Origin: an uncultured Faecalibacterium sp.
GTDB lineage: Bacteria > Bacillota > Clostridia > Oscillospirales > Ruminococcaceae
Assembly (NCBI GenBank): GCA_934503275.1
Contig: CAKSVD010000002.1
Location: forward strand, 136,493 to 200,492
Length of the DNA stretch: 64,000 bases
Direction: 5' to 3'
The translations under genes were made by a program, and so were the position numbers. Below are positions 51,441 through 60,083 of the stretch, piece after piece. A model generated the notes under the pieces. It did not search any database. It was not told where the DNA came from and saw nothing but the letters and a program-made list of their open reading frames with translations. Position 1 is the stretch's first letter. The number at the start of each line of letters is the position of its first letter.

Positions 51441-53366
51441 ATGCAAAACGTGATTCTGCAGCCCATCGAGGTGGGCGGACAGACCTTTAAAAACCGCATC
51501 ATGTTCCCCCCGCTGACCACCGGCTACGAGAAAAACGGCATGATCAGCGAGCAGGACATGGGCTTCTACACCCGTCTGGCAAAGGGCGGTGTGGGCTACA
51601 TCGTTCTGGGCGATGTGGCACCCATCAACAGCTTTTCTCCCACCCCCAAGCTGTTTGACGACAGCCAGATCCCTGCCTTCAAGGCACTGGCCGACAGCGT
51701 ACACGCCTACGGCACCAAGCTGGGCGTCCAGCTCTTCCACCCGGAGTACGATGTGGACGCCATCAACAGCCTGTTCATGCAGAAGAAGTTTGACGAGATG
51801 CGTCAGCGCCTGCATCACGACATGATGTTCTTCACCGATGAGGTCAGCGAGGAGATGCTGATGGCCATCATCGATAAGATGTGCGCCTGCGCAGTGCGTG
51901 CACAGAAGGCCGGTGTGGACGTCATCCAGATCCACGGCGACCGCCTGAACGGCTGCCTGTGCTCCACCCGCATGAACCACCGCACCGATAAGTTCGGCGG
52001 CAGTCTGGAGAACCGCGTCCGCTTTGCCCGGATGCTGACCCGCGCCATCCGCAAGGCTGTGCCGGATATGGTCATCGACTACAAGCTGTCCATCGTCACC
52101 CCGCAGCGCGGCAAGGGCGGCATTGACGAAGCCGACGCCGTGCAGTTTGCCCAGTGGCTGGTAGAGGACGGCGTGGATATGCTCCACGTTGCGCAGGCCA
52201 ACCACACCGGCAACATGGCCGACACCATTCCTCCCATGGGCGTACAGCCCTACGGCTTCTTCGTCAAAATCGCCGGGGACATCAAAAAGGCCGTCAATGT
52301 GCCGGTCAGCGCCGTGGGTCGTATCGTGGATGCCGAAATGGCTGCGCGTGTCATCGAGAGCGGCATGGCCGACATAGTTGCCATGGGTCGCCCGCTGCTG
52401 GCAGACCCCGACTGGGGCACCAAGATCGCTGCCGGGAAGGCCTGCGATATCCGCCGCTGCATCAGCTGCAACAAGGGCTGCACCGATGCCATCCAGAACC
52501 GCCAGTTCCTCTCCTGCGTGCTGAACGCGGAGAACGGCTACGAGAACAGCCGCAGCATCCAGCCCGCAGCACAGAAAAAGAAGATCGCCGTCCTCGGCGG
52601 CGGTCCTGCCGGCTTGGAAGCTGCCCGTGTGGCAGCGCTGCGCGGCCATGACGTGACCCTGTTTGAAAAGACCACCTCTCTGGGCGGTCAGCTGAACATT
52701 GCCTGCGTGCCTCCCCGCAAGGAGGAGATGCGCCGCGCCGCACAGGATCTGATCCACGCGGTCTGCAACGCCGGTGTACACCTGTGCATGGGGCAGACCC
52801 GTACCGCTGAGCAGCTGAAGGATGCCGGCTTCGAGGCTGTCATCAACGCTGTGGGCGCACACAGCGCAGCACCCCGCATCCCCGGCATCGACAGCGTGAA
52901 TGTGGCCGATGCATGGAAGGTGCTGGCCGGTGAGCAGCAGGTGTATGGCACGGTGGCTGTCATCGGCGGCGGCATGGTGGGCTGCGAGACTGCAGAGTAT
53001 CTGGCTGCCCGCGGCTGCAAGGTGTCCGTCATCGAAATGATGGACAAGATCGCCGCAGGCGAGAGCAGCACCATTCTGCCCACCCTGCTGGAAAACTACA
53101 AGACCTACGGCGTGGAGCAGTACCCCAGCCACAAGGTCAAGGAGTTCCGCATGGACGCCGTCGTCTGCGAGAACAAGGACGGCGCAGAGGTGACCATCCC
53201 CTGCGATTACATCGTGCTGGCTATGGGCGCACGCTCCAATGAATTTGACGCTTCTGCGCTGGAAGCTGCCGGTATCCCGGTGTATGCCATCGGCGATGCC
53301 GCCGGTAAGGCTGCGGATATCTCCAACGCCATCCGCACCGGCTACGATACTGCCTGCCAGTTGTAA
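51441..53366 (+). CDS. Fe-S flavin ene-reductase (2,4-dienoyl-CoA reductase/BaiCD/BilR-like), HGDR motif
   Basis: 641 residues. An FMN-binding old-yellow-enzyme barrel (1-335) is followed by a 4Fe-4S motif Cys340, Cys343, Cys347, Cys359 (C-x2-C-x3-C-x11-C) and a FAD/NAD(P)-binding part with VLGGGPAGLEA (384-394) and VIGGGMVGCETAEYLA (near 497). The barrel active site has HGDR at 165-168 where most old-yellow enzymes have a His-x2-His or HGxxGYL pattern. An HGDR motif with functional Asp and Arg at almost the same positions is reported for the gut bilirubin reductase BilR. Expected reaction: NAD(P)H-driven saturation of an activated C=C bond. Confidence 0.9.
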   Translation: MQNVILQPIEVGGQTFKNRIMFPPLTTGYEKNGMISEQDMGFYTRLAKGGVGYIVLGDVAPINSFSPTPKLFDDSQIPAFKALADSVHAYGTKLGVQLFHPEYDVDAINSLFMQKKFDEMRQRLHHDMMFFTDEVSEEMLMAIIDKMCACAVRAQKAGVDVIQIHGDRLNGCLCSTRMNHRTDKFGGSLENRVRFARMLTRAIRKAVPDMVIDYKLSIVTPQRGKGGIDEADAVQFAQWLVEDGVDMLHVAQANHTGNMADTIPPMGVQPYGFFVKIAGDIKKAVNVPVSAVGRIVDAEMAARVIESGMADIVAMGRPLLADPDWGTKIAAGKACDIRRCISCNKGCTDAIQNRQFLSCVLNAENGYENSRSIQPAAQKKKIAVLGGGPAGLEAARVAALRGHDVTLFEKTTSLGGQLNIACVPPRKEEMRRAAQDLIHAVCNAGVHLCMGQTRTAEQLKDAGFEAVINAVGAHSAAPRIPGIDSVNVADAWKVLAGEQQVYGTVAVIGGGMVGCETAEYLAARGCKVSVIEMMDKIAAGESSTILPTLLENYKTYGVEQYPSHKVKEFRMDAVVCENKDGAEVTIPCDYIVLAMGARSNEFDASALEAAGIPVYAIGDAAGKAADISNAIRTGYDTACQL

Positions 53367-53374
53367 AACGGTTT

Positions 53375-53400
53375 GATCTGCGCAACGCCTTGCGCAGATC
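53375..53400 (+). other. Perfect 11-bp hairpin after the reductase gene
   Basis: GATCTGCGCAA/TTGCGCAGATC (53375-53385/53390-53400), loop CGCC, no T-run. Confidence 0.55.
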
Positions 53401-53431
53401 CGGCAGGAGCAGTACCCCCTGATACCCAACG

Positions 53432-53474
53432 AAAAAGAGATAGACCTTCCGGAAGGGGAGGCCTATCTCTTTTT
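53432..53474. terminator. Bidirectional terminator between convergent genes
   Basis: AAAAAGAGATAG/CTATCTCTTTTT (53432-53443/53463-53474) with a CCT/AGG inner stem. Its right arm ends one base before the stop codon of the minus-strand gene. Confidence 0.85.
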
Positions 53475-53475
53475 G

Positions 53476-54597
53476 TTATTGCAGGGGCCCTTTTGTGCGC
53501 AGACGTCGGCAGGCGTCCTCTTTTACAAGTTCGATGACCACCGCAGTGAGGGGGATAAAGAAGATGATGCCGATGATGCCAAAAAGTTCACCGCCGATCA
53601 TGGCAGCTACAAGGGTGTACAGCGGCGAAAGCCCCACGGACTTGCCCACCACCCGGGGGTAGATGAACTGATTTTCAATAAACTGCACCGCAAGGTACAC
53701 GATGAGGCAGCGCACCGCCAGCAAAGGGTCTGCCAAAAGCACAAGGAACACACTGACCACGCAGGAGATCAGCGCACCCACATAGGGGATAATGGCGCAA
53801 ATGGCGGTGAGCACGCCCACCAGACTGCCGTAGGGGATCTTGAAAACGGAAAATGCAAGGGCCATGAGCACGCCAAGGATCACCGCCTCGCTGCATTGAC
53901 CCGTGAGAAAATTTGCGAAGGACTGCCGGAACAGCCGGCAGAACTTCAGCACCCCGGCGGCGTGGGCGGGCTTCAGGTAGGCGCACACCAGCGTGCGGGC
54001 GTGGTGGCTAAGGCTTTCCGTTCCAAGGGACATATAAACGGAGATGATCAGCGCAAAGGAGGCGGTGATGACAATATTCACCGTGGCAGATACAGCCCCT
54101 ACTGCGTTGACCAGCACGGTGTCGATGCCTGCGGTGACCTTGTGCAGCAGCTGCTCCCAGTTGATGCCTTCCAGCCAGTTCATCAGCCAGCCCATATCGG
54201 CATTTTGTGCGTTGAGATAGGCAGTCCAGCGGGGAATGTTGTCCTCGATCTGCACATAGAGGCTGTGGAAAGACTGCACCAACTCCGGGATCAGCAGGGT
54301 CAGGGCAAGCACCAGCACCAGAACAACGCCCAGCAGGGTAGCAAAAAAGCTGAGCAGGCGGAGGGCTTTATCCGAGGGCTGCTTTTTGCACCTGCGGAAC
54401 AGCCATTTCAGCCGCTTTTCCAGCCCGGTCATGGGCACGTTGATAAAAAGCGCCAGAATGCCGCCCGCCAGAATGGGCAGCACCAGATCCACAAGCTTTG
54501 CGGCAAAGGCCAGAACGGCAGAAAGCCGCAGCAGCGCTACAAAAAGTGTTACCCCTACAACGGTAACGAGCAGATATTGTTTTGTTTTTGGTTCCAT
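53476..54597 (-). CDS. AI-2E family transporter (PerM/YtvI-like permease)
   Basis: 373 residues, about eight membrane helices. PILAGGILALFINVPMTGLEKRLK near the N-terminus and SLVGVLTAICAIIPYVGALIS, VIYLAVQFIENQFIYPRVVGKSVGLSPL and GGELFGIIGIIFFIPLTAV at the C-terminal half are the family hallmarks. Members export small molecules or act as Na+/H+ antiporters; a role in autoinducer export is named for the E. coli member only. ATG 54597 follows GGGAAAGGA. Its own consensus promoter lies upstream. Confidence 0.9.
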   Translation of the reverse strand: MEPKTKQYLLVTVVGVTLFVALLRLSAVLAFAAKLVDLVLPILAGGILALFINVPMTGLEKRLKWLFRRCKKQPSDKALRLLSFFATLLGVVLVLVLALTLLIPELVQSFHSLYVQIEDNIPRWTAYLNAQNADMGWLMNWLEGINWEQLLHKVTAGIDTVLVNAVGAVSATVNIVITASFALIISVYMSLGTESLSHHARTLVCAYLKPAHAAGVLKFCRLFRQSFANFLTGQCSEAVILGVLMALAFSVFKIPYGSLVGVLTAICAIIPYVGALISCVVSVFLVLLADPLLAVRCLIVYLAVQFIENQFIYPRVVGKSVGLSPLYTLVAAMIGGELFGIIGIIFFIPLTAVVIELVKEDACRRLRTKGPLQ

Positions 54598-54666
54598 GAA
54601 AAAAATTCCTTTCCCGGTGTGCATGGCTGTAACGCGGTAAAAGCCCCTCTGCGGGTGCCTTTTTGT

Positions 54667-54695
54667 ATTGTAATCAGAAGAAAAAGGCTTGTCAA
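54667..54695 (-). promoter_or_regulatory. Promoter of the AI-2E family gene
   Basis: Minus strand: perfect -35 TTGACA (54695-54690), 17-bp spacer, -10 TACAAT (54672-54667). The remaining stretch to 54848 holds a TAAAAT (54788-54793) that may be the -10 of the next, rightward gene, without a clear -35. Confidence 0.82.
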
Positions 54696-54848
54696 GGCAG
54701 AAGAAGGGAAAGGATGCTTTATAAGAACTCCTATTGTAATATTTCCCTCGGTTAAGCCCGGATATAGAAATCCGACGGTGGTTGTGGTAAAATAAGGCAT
54801 CCGGGAGCGCCGGGCGCTCCGCTGCAACATGAAAAATGGAGGCTTTCT

Positions 54849-55319
54849 ATGAAAAAGACCTATCGTTCGCTCTTTTGCCTGCTTGCAGTGCTGCTGCTCA
54901 GCGTCAGCGCACTGCCCTCTGCCTCGGCGCTGTTTTCCAAGAAACTCTACTATTATGGCACGGTAGAGGGCGTCAGCCGCACCGTGGAGGGCAAGGTGGA
55001 GTCCATTGTGGTGTCCGCAGAAGAGCAGGAGAGTTACCAGATGATCGTCACCGACAGCACCGTTTGGCAGGACCATGACGAAAAGACCACTTCCGACCCC
55101 GCCACCCTTGCGGTAGGCGAGCAGATCTGCGTGGTGCACGACCCGGCTGTGATGATGTCGCTGCCGCCGCAGTCGGTGGCGTATACCGTCATCCGCAACT
55201 TCCCCGCAGGCACGGATCTGGAACAGGAGGCACGGGATGCCGCCTGCCCGGTGAAAAAGTTCTTCGCCGACACCCGCAAGGCGATTGCGGACTGGTTCTA
55301 CCAGACCATGCCCATCTGA
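54849..55319 (+). CDS. Small secreted protein of unknown function
   Basis: 156 residues. A signal peptide (KKTYRS basic head, hydrophobic 9-22, likely cleavage after SASA at residue 27) is followed by a soluble domain of about 95 residues that alternates beta-strand-like stretches (GTVEGVSRTVEGKVESIVV, YQMIVTDSTVW, QICVVHDP), suggesting a small beta-barrel such as an OB-like fold; the C-terminal 35 residues look helical. No family recognised, no catalytic motif. Exported to the cell surface or medium. Single gene closed by a strong terminator. Confidence 0.75.
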   Translation: MKKTYRSLFCLLAVLLLSVSALPSASALFSKKLYYYGTVEGVSRTVEGKVESIVVSAEEQESYQMIVTDSTVWQDHDEKTTSDPATLAVGEQICVVHDPAVMMSLPPQSVAYTVIRNFPAGTDLEQEARDAACPVKKFFADTRKAIADWFYQTMPI

Positions 55320-55342
55320 GCGTAACACTCCTTCTATAACGC

Positions 55343-55403
55343 AAAAAACTGCTGCCCCGCACCGGATGCAAGAATATCCGGGCAAAGGGGCAGCAGTTTT
55401 TTT
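55343..55403 (+). terminator. Terminator of the secreted-protein gene
   Basis: AAAAAACTGCTGCCCC/GGGGCAGCAGTTTTTT (55343-55358/55387-55402), inner CCGGAT/ATCCGG stem. The word ACTCCTTCTATAACGC just before (55327-55342) resembles the left end of repeats c and d and may be a relic. Confidence 0.88.
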
Positions 55404-55451
55404 ATGCAAGATTATGCGGTGCTTTGCGGCAAAAACGCTGCATACCGCTAT

Positions 55452-55757
55452 TTATTTTTTTTTGGCGGGGGTAACGCGGAAGCGCTTGACCACCTGTTCC
55501 AGCGCACTGATATCCACAGGTTTGGACAGGTGCTCGTCCATGCCGGATTCCTTGCTCTTTTGCATATCCTCAAGGAAGGCGTTGGCGGTCATGGCAAGAA
55601 TGGGGATGGTGCGTCCCAGCGGGTTTTCGCCATTGAGGATACGGCGGGTGGCTTCCAAGCCGTCTATCACCAGCATCTGTATATCCATCAGGATCATGTC
55701 ATAATCGCCGGGCTTGACGCTGGCAAAGGCATCCACGATCTCCTGACCGTTCTATTT
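55452..55757 (-). pseudogene. Remnant of a response-regulator receiver domain (likely from a hybrid sensor kinase)
   Basis: About 100 residues keep the C-terminal two-thirds of a receiver domain: NGQEIVDAFASVKPGDYDMILMDIQ with the phospho-acceptor Asp, then IPILAMTANAF (switch Thr) and MDEHLSKPVD (conserved Lys-Pro). The N-terminal strand with the paired acidic residues is missing: an in-frame stop TAG stands right before the NGQ segment and the sequence upstream is unrelated. The usual Pro in MPVMDG is Leu (MLVIDG). This is a decayed gene end left by a deletion near 55758. Confidence 0.8.
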
Positions 55758-55961
55758 GTCATCATTGCAACAAAAGTGTTTCAAGCTGTTTTTGAAGGGT
55801 TTTGCATGGAAAAAGGCGAAAAACGGAAGGCTTTATAACCGTGCAGCGCAAAACCGCCCCGGATGCGTGCAAAGGCTTTTCTGCGGGGAAAAAGCGTGGT
55901 ATACTTGGTCAGAGCAAATTTAAAAAAATTGAGAGAAACACAACTCGGAAGGAATAGGATC

Positions 55962-57305
55962 ATGTCGAAGGATGAATATCTGATCACAGATGCGCCGCTG
56001 AAAGCGCTGACGGTTTTTGCAATGCCAATGATCCTTGGCAGCTTTTTTCAGCAGGTCTATAATATGGCGGACTCCATCATAGTCGGCCAGTTTGTCGGCT
56101 CCTCGGCACTGGCGGCTGTCGGTGCCTGTGCTGCGCTGACCAATGTTTTTATCTGCGTGGCGCTGGGCGCCGGTGTGGGTGCCGGTGTGCTGGTAAGCCG
56201 CTGTTTTGGCGCCAAAAACTATGGCAAAATGAAAACTATCGTGTCAACGTCCTTAATAAGCTTTCTGATTTTAAGCGTTATCCTTGGCGTTTTTGGCTTC
56301 TGCACTTCCCGCTTTATGATGAGCGGCTTGCAGACCCCCGCCGACATCCTGGAGGACGCGGTGCTGTATCTGCGGGTCTATTTTGTGGGCTTCCCGTTTT
56401 TGTTCATGTACAACATTCTTTCCACCATGTTTACCTCCATTGGGGAATCCCGGATCCCGCTGGGGCTGCTGATCTTTTCCTCCATCCTGAATATTTTTAT
56501 GGACCTCTGGATGGTGGCGGGGCTTGGCTTGGGCGTGTTTGGCGCAGCCCTTGCCACTTTGATCGCACAGGGCATTTCTGCGGTATTTTCGTTTTTGATC
56601 TTCCTGCACCGGCTGCGGCAATATAAGAGCCCCTTTAACAAGTTCGACCGGCAGGAACTGGCTTCCATGCTCCGCATTGCGGTGCCGTCGGTCCTGCAGC
56701 AGTCCACCGTGTCCATTGGCATGATGATCGTACAGGCGGTGGTAAACCCCTTCGGCACACAGGCGCTTGCCGGGTATGCAGCAACGATGCGGGTAGAAAA
56801 TGTTTTCTCGCTGATCTTTGTATCCATCGGCAATGCAGTGTCGCCGTTTATTTCCCAGAATCTTGGCGCAAAGAAAATTGATCGCCTTAAAAAAGGCTAC
56901 CACGCTGCACTGGTGCTGGACCTATGCTTTGCAGTCATTGCCTTTGCGGTCATTGAAACGCTGCACACCCAGATCTCCTCGCTGTTCCTGGGCAAGGACG
57001 GAACGGCGCTGGCCTATCAGGTGTCCGGTGATTATATGCGGTGGCTGGGTTACTTCTTCATCTTCATGGGCATCAAGATGGCGACTGATGGCGTGCTGCG
57101 CGGGCTTGGCATCATGCGCCCGTTCCTCATTGCCAATATGGTAAACCTTGCCATTCGCCTGTCCGTTGCCCTGCTCTGTGCACCGCGCTTTGGCATTGCC
57201 TTTGTCTGGCTTGCCGTCCCGGCGGGGTGGCTGGCAAACTTCCTGATCTCCTATGCGGCGCTCAGAAGATCGTGGCCTACGGAGAAACCGGCGGCAGTTC
57301 AATAA
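55962..57305 (+). CDS. MATE family efflux protein (second copy)
   Basis: 447 residues, 12 membrane segments, two MatE halves. LKALTVFAMPMILGSFFQQVYNMADSIIVGQFVG at the N-terminus is typical of the clostridial MATE group. It exports drugs or cationic metabolites by ion antiport. ATG 55962 is set by AAGGAATAGG; upstream in-frame codons run into the promoter. Its -10 TATACT (55900-55905) has an extended TGG but a poor -35 (TTTTCT). Base use is more A/T-rich and less biased than the housekeeping genes, and it adjoins the deletion remnant, hinting at a mobile neighbourhood. Confidence 0.88.
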   Translation: MSKDEYLITDAPLKALTVFAMPMILGSFFQQVYNMADSIIVGQFVGSSALAAVGACAALTNVFICVALGAGVGAGVLVSRCFGAKNYGKMKTIVSTSLISFLILSVILGVFGFCTSRFMMSGLQTPADILEDAVLYLRVYFVGFPFLFMYNILSTMFTSIGESRIPLGLLIFSSILNIFMDLWMVAGLGLGVFGAALATLIAQGISAVFSFLIFLHRLRQYKSPFNKFDRQELASMLRIAVPSVLQQSTVSIGMMIVQAVVNPFGTQALAGYAATMRVENVFSLIFVSIGNAVSPFISQNLGAKKIDRLKKGYHAALVLDLCFAVIAFAVIETLHTQISSLFLGKDGTALAYQVSGDYMRWLGYFFIFMGIKMATDGVLRGLGIMRPFLIANMVNLAIRLSVALLCAPRFGIAFVWLAVPAGWLANFLISYAALRRSWPTEKPAAVQ

Positions 57306-57412
57306 TTTTGTGCAGGGCGGGAGCGGGTGGTGGCCTGCTGGGAAAAGGTCAAGGGGCTTTTTTGCCCGGTGGAGCATTCCTGAGGGACACCGCACTGCGG
57401 CGTAAAAATAGC

Positions 57413-57456
57413 AAAGGGGCTGCTGCACAGTGAGATAGCTGTGCAGCAACCCCTTT
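57413..57456 (+). terminator. Terminator of the second MATE gene
   Basis: AAAGGGG.TGCTGCACAG / CTGTGCAGCA.CCCCTTT, then further Ts. The stretch 57306-57412 is G/C-rich with no gene seen. Confidence 0.85.
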
Positions 57457-57546
57457 TTCTGTGCTCGCCCCGGCTTGCTGGAGCGGTTTACTTTTGGCAG
57501 GGGAAATGCTATGATACATCTTAGAAAAAAGCAAGGAGGAACTACG

Positions 57547-58584
57547 ATGGGCATTGCAGGGAATGAATGGGGTTTTCAGGTGGGCACACTGCCCACGGGT
57601 GCGCGGGATAAGATCAGCGATGTGCCGGGGGTGACGGTGGGGCACTGCACCTTGGCGGACGGCGCGGTGCAGACCGGCGTAACGGCGCTGCTGCCCCACC
57701 AAGGGGACGTGTTCCACGAAAAGGTGCTGGCGGCCAGCTATGTTATCAACGGCTTTGGCAAGACCACAGGCCTTGTGCAGATCGACGAACTGGGCACGCT
57801 GGAAACGCCCATCCTGTTTACCAACACCCTCAGCGTGGGCACGGCGCAGACCGCGCTGGTGAAGTATATGCTGGAGAGAAACCCCGATATCTGCGAGACC
57901 ACCGGCAGCGTGAACCCGGTGGTCTGCGAGTGCAACGACTGCGGCCTGAACGACATCCGGGGGCTTCATGTCACCGAGCAGCACGTCTTTGCCGCGCTGG
58001 CAGACTGCAAGGCAGACTTTGCCGAGGGTGCCGTAGGCGCCGGGCGGGGAATGCGCTGCCATGGCCTCAAGGGCGGCATCGGCTCTGCCTCCCGGGTGGT
58101 GGAACTGGACGGCAAGCCGTACACCATGGGGGCACTGGTGCTCTCCAATCACGCGCTGTTCGATGATCTCATCGTGGCGGGCACGCCCATCCATACCCTG
58201 TTGAGCGACAGCATCCCGCCCCACGAGGACAAGGGCTCTATCATCACGGTGCTGGCCACGGATATCCCCCTCAGTGAGCGGCAGCTGCGGCGGCTGTGCC
58301 GCCGGGCGCTGGTAGGGCTTTCCCGCACCGGCTCCTACTGCGGCAACGGCAGCGGCGAGATCGTTATCGCCTTCACCACCGCTAACCGGGTGCCGCATTA
58401 CTCGGAGAAAGCGCTGCTGCCCATGACCCTGCTCCACGATGATGCCATCAACCCCCTGTTCCGGGCAGTGGCAGAGTGTGTGGAGGAGAGCGTCCTCAGC
58501 AGCCTGCTCCACGCCGAGACGGTTACCGGCAACCATGGCCGCACCTTCCGCAGCCTGACGGAACTTTTGAAAAACCGCGCCTGA
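57547..58584 (+). CDS. P1 family peptidase (S58, DmpA/BapA-type)
   Basis: 345 residues. An Ntn-like self-processing aminopeptidase: cleavage is expected between Gly230 and Ser231 (DKGSIITVLATD), freeing Ser231 as nucleophile; Asn201 in VLSNHA is the second active residue. GNEWGFQVGTLPTGARDKISDVPGVTVGH is the conserved start. DmpA-like enzymes cut N-terminal D- or beta-amino acids from peptides. AAGGAGG precedes ATG 57547. A TATGAT at 57512-57517 may be its -10. Confidence 0.9.
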   Translation: MGIAGNEWGFQVGTLPTGARDKISDVPGVTVGHCTLADGAVQTGVTALLPHQGDVFHEKVLAASYVINGFGKTTGLVQIDELGTLETPILFTNTLSVGTAQTALVKYMLERNPDICETTGSVNPVVCECNDCGLNDIRGLHVTEQHVFAALADCKADFAEGAVGAGRGMRCHGLKGGIGSASRVVELDGKPYTMGALVLSNHALFDDLIVAGTPIHTLLSDSIPPHEDKGSIITVLATDIPLSERQLRRLCRRALVGLSRTGSYCGNGSGEIVIAFTTANRVPHYSEKALLPMTLLHDDAINPLFRAVAECVEESVLSSLLHAETVTGNHGRTFRSLTELLKNRA

Positions 58585-58601
58585 GGCGCTGCAATACAGA
58601 A

Positions 58602-58630
58602 AAAAGCCCTGCATCCGGTGCAGGGCTTTT
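58602..58630. terminator. Bidirectional terminator between convergent genes
   Basis: AAAAGCCCTGCA/TGCAGGGCTTTT (58602-58613/58619-58630), A-run left and T-run right. Confidence 0.85.
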
Positions 58631-58637
58631 GCTTTGC

Positions 58638-59981
58638 TCAATAGCGGCGGTGGATCTTTTTGGTAGGCTTGCGGTGGTTCCAGTTGGCGCACAGCAGCCA
58701 CAGCCCGTAGATCAGGGCGGCGATCAAGCTGAGCACCAGCACCACCTTCAGGTACAGGCTGGTGAAGAACTCTTTCACCTTGTCCACCCCGAACAGCAGC
58801 GGGTTGCGGGCTACGTCCTGCCCGGCGATCAGCTCTACCACGCCAATGGTCTCGCCCGCCAGCTTCAGTTCCACTGTGCCCACTACATCGCCCTGCTGGA
58901 TGGGCGCGCAGACGTAGTCCGGCAGGTGGAAGTATTTCTGGGTAACGGTGCCGTCGCTGGTGGAGGGCAGCAGGGTCATCATGCTGTCGTTGGGGTATAG
59001 CTGCAGGGTGTCAGTATCGGAGGAATATTTGACCGGGATCTCTGCAATGGTCAGGTCGGTGTCCAGCGCAGCCTGAATGGAAAAGCTGTCGAACACCCAG
59101 TCCATCAACTTGACCGTTTCGAACAGGGCAGGGCGGCGGTTGGCGTAGCCAAGGGTATCGCAGCTGTCGGGGCTGTCCATCACGCAGAAGATATAGGTGG
59201 CGCCGTCCTTGTTGCCCCACGAAACGTAACTCTGGGTGCCGGTATCGTTTTTAAAGGCGGTCACATTGCACATACCGCCCTGCATGGCGCTGCGGTAGTA
59301 GCCGCCGCCGCTGCCCTTGCTCAGCGCGGCGTTCTGGCTGACCAGCACCGAGGAGGAGCGGTGCTTCTCCTTGGCGGGCATGGTAAAGCTGGGTGCACCG
59401 GACACCTCCACAAAGGCGTCAAAACTCATCAGGTAGCGCAGGATCAGGTACATATCCACAGCGCAGGTGGTGTTGCCGCTGTCGATGCCGCAGGCGTCCG
59501 TCCAGCTGCTGGCAGTGGTGCCGATGCGCTGGGACAGGGTGTTCATCTGCGCCACCCAGCCGTCCAGATCGCCCCCGGAAAGGGCGTAGGCCACACCCAT
59601 GGCCGCCTCGTTGGCGTTGCGGGTAAGCATGGCGTACATGGCTTCGCGGTAGGTAAAGGTCTCGTTGGAGCGCATATCCGCGTTGTCAGTTTTAAAAACG
59701 TAGTCCGAGATGGCAAAGGGCATTTGGAAAGTGTTGTCCAGCTGGTCGGCGTAGTTGGTCAGCAGCACGGCAAGGGTCATATATTTGGTCAGACCGCCGG
59801 CAGAGACCTGCTTTGTGCTGTCCTTATCATAGACGATGATGTTGGTATCCGTGTTCACAATGTAGGCGCTTGCAGCCTGCACCTGATACACCGGGCTGGG
59901 GTCGAACATGGCCCCAGCGGGCAGCACAAGGCAGCTGAGCAGAAATACAAGCGAAAGAACCAGTGCAAAAATACGTTTCAT
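58638..59981 (-). CDS. DD-carboxypeptidase (S11) homologue, probably catalytically inactive
   Basis: 447 residues. Signal peptide (cleavage near PAGA at 21-24), an S11-type penicillin-binding fold (about 30-300), a beta-rich domain (about 310-400) and a C-terminal membrane helix (about 417-435) with a basic tail, the layout of DacF-type carboxypeptidases. But the three catalytic motifs are lost: S-x-x-K is GLTK (Gly63 in place of Ser, Lys66 kept), S-x-N reads N-A-N in TRNANEAAM, and K-T-G is absent from the KGSGGGYYRSAMQGGMC region. ATG 59981 follows AAAGGA. A structural or regulatory role on the outer face is likely. Confidence 0.82.
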   Translation of the reverse strand: MKRIFALVLSLVFLLSCLVLPAGAMFDPSPVYQVQAASAYIVNTDTNIIVYDKDSTKQVSAGGLTKYMTLAVLLTNYADQLDNTFQMPFAISDYVFKTDNADMRSNETFTYREAMYAMLTRNANEAAMGVAYALSGGDLDGWVAQMNTLSQRIGTTASSWTDACGIDSGNTTCAVDMYLILRYLMSFDAFVEVSGAPSFTMPAKEKHRSSSVLVSQNAALSKGSGGGYYRSAMQGGMCNVTAFKNDTGTQSYVSWGNKDGATYIFCVMDSPDSCDTLGYANRRPALFETVKLMDWVFDSFSIQAALDTDLTIAEIPVKYSSDTDTLQLYPNDSMMTLLPSTSDGTVTQKYFHLPDYVCAPIQQGDVVGTVELKLAGETIGVVELIAGQDVARNPLLFGVDKVKEFFTSLYLKVVLVLSLIAALIYGLWLLCANWNHRKPTKKIHRRY

Positions 59982-60054
59982 GTGGACAATTCCTTTAAAA
60001 AGCGATAAAATATACGAGATGCGGCAGCGCTGTGCGGCGCGCCGGAAGATCAAA

Positions 60055-60083
60055 TTTGCAGCAAGCGTGCTGTGTTCTATAAT
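60055..60083 (+). promoter_or_regulatory. SigA promoter of the metallophosphoesterase gene
   Basis: -35 TTTGCA (60055-60060), 17-bp spacer, perfect -10 TATAAT (60078-60083). Confidence 0.75.

Noticed and set aside
55863..55961. Longer N-terminus (33 codons more) for the second MATE protein
   Set aside because: The extra codons overlap the promoter -10, are basic and not membrane-like, and the ribosome binding site lies just before ATG 55962.
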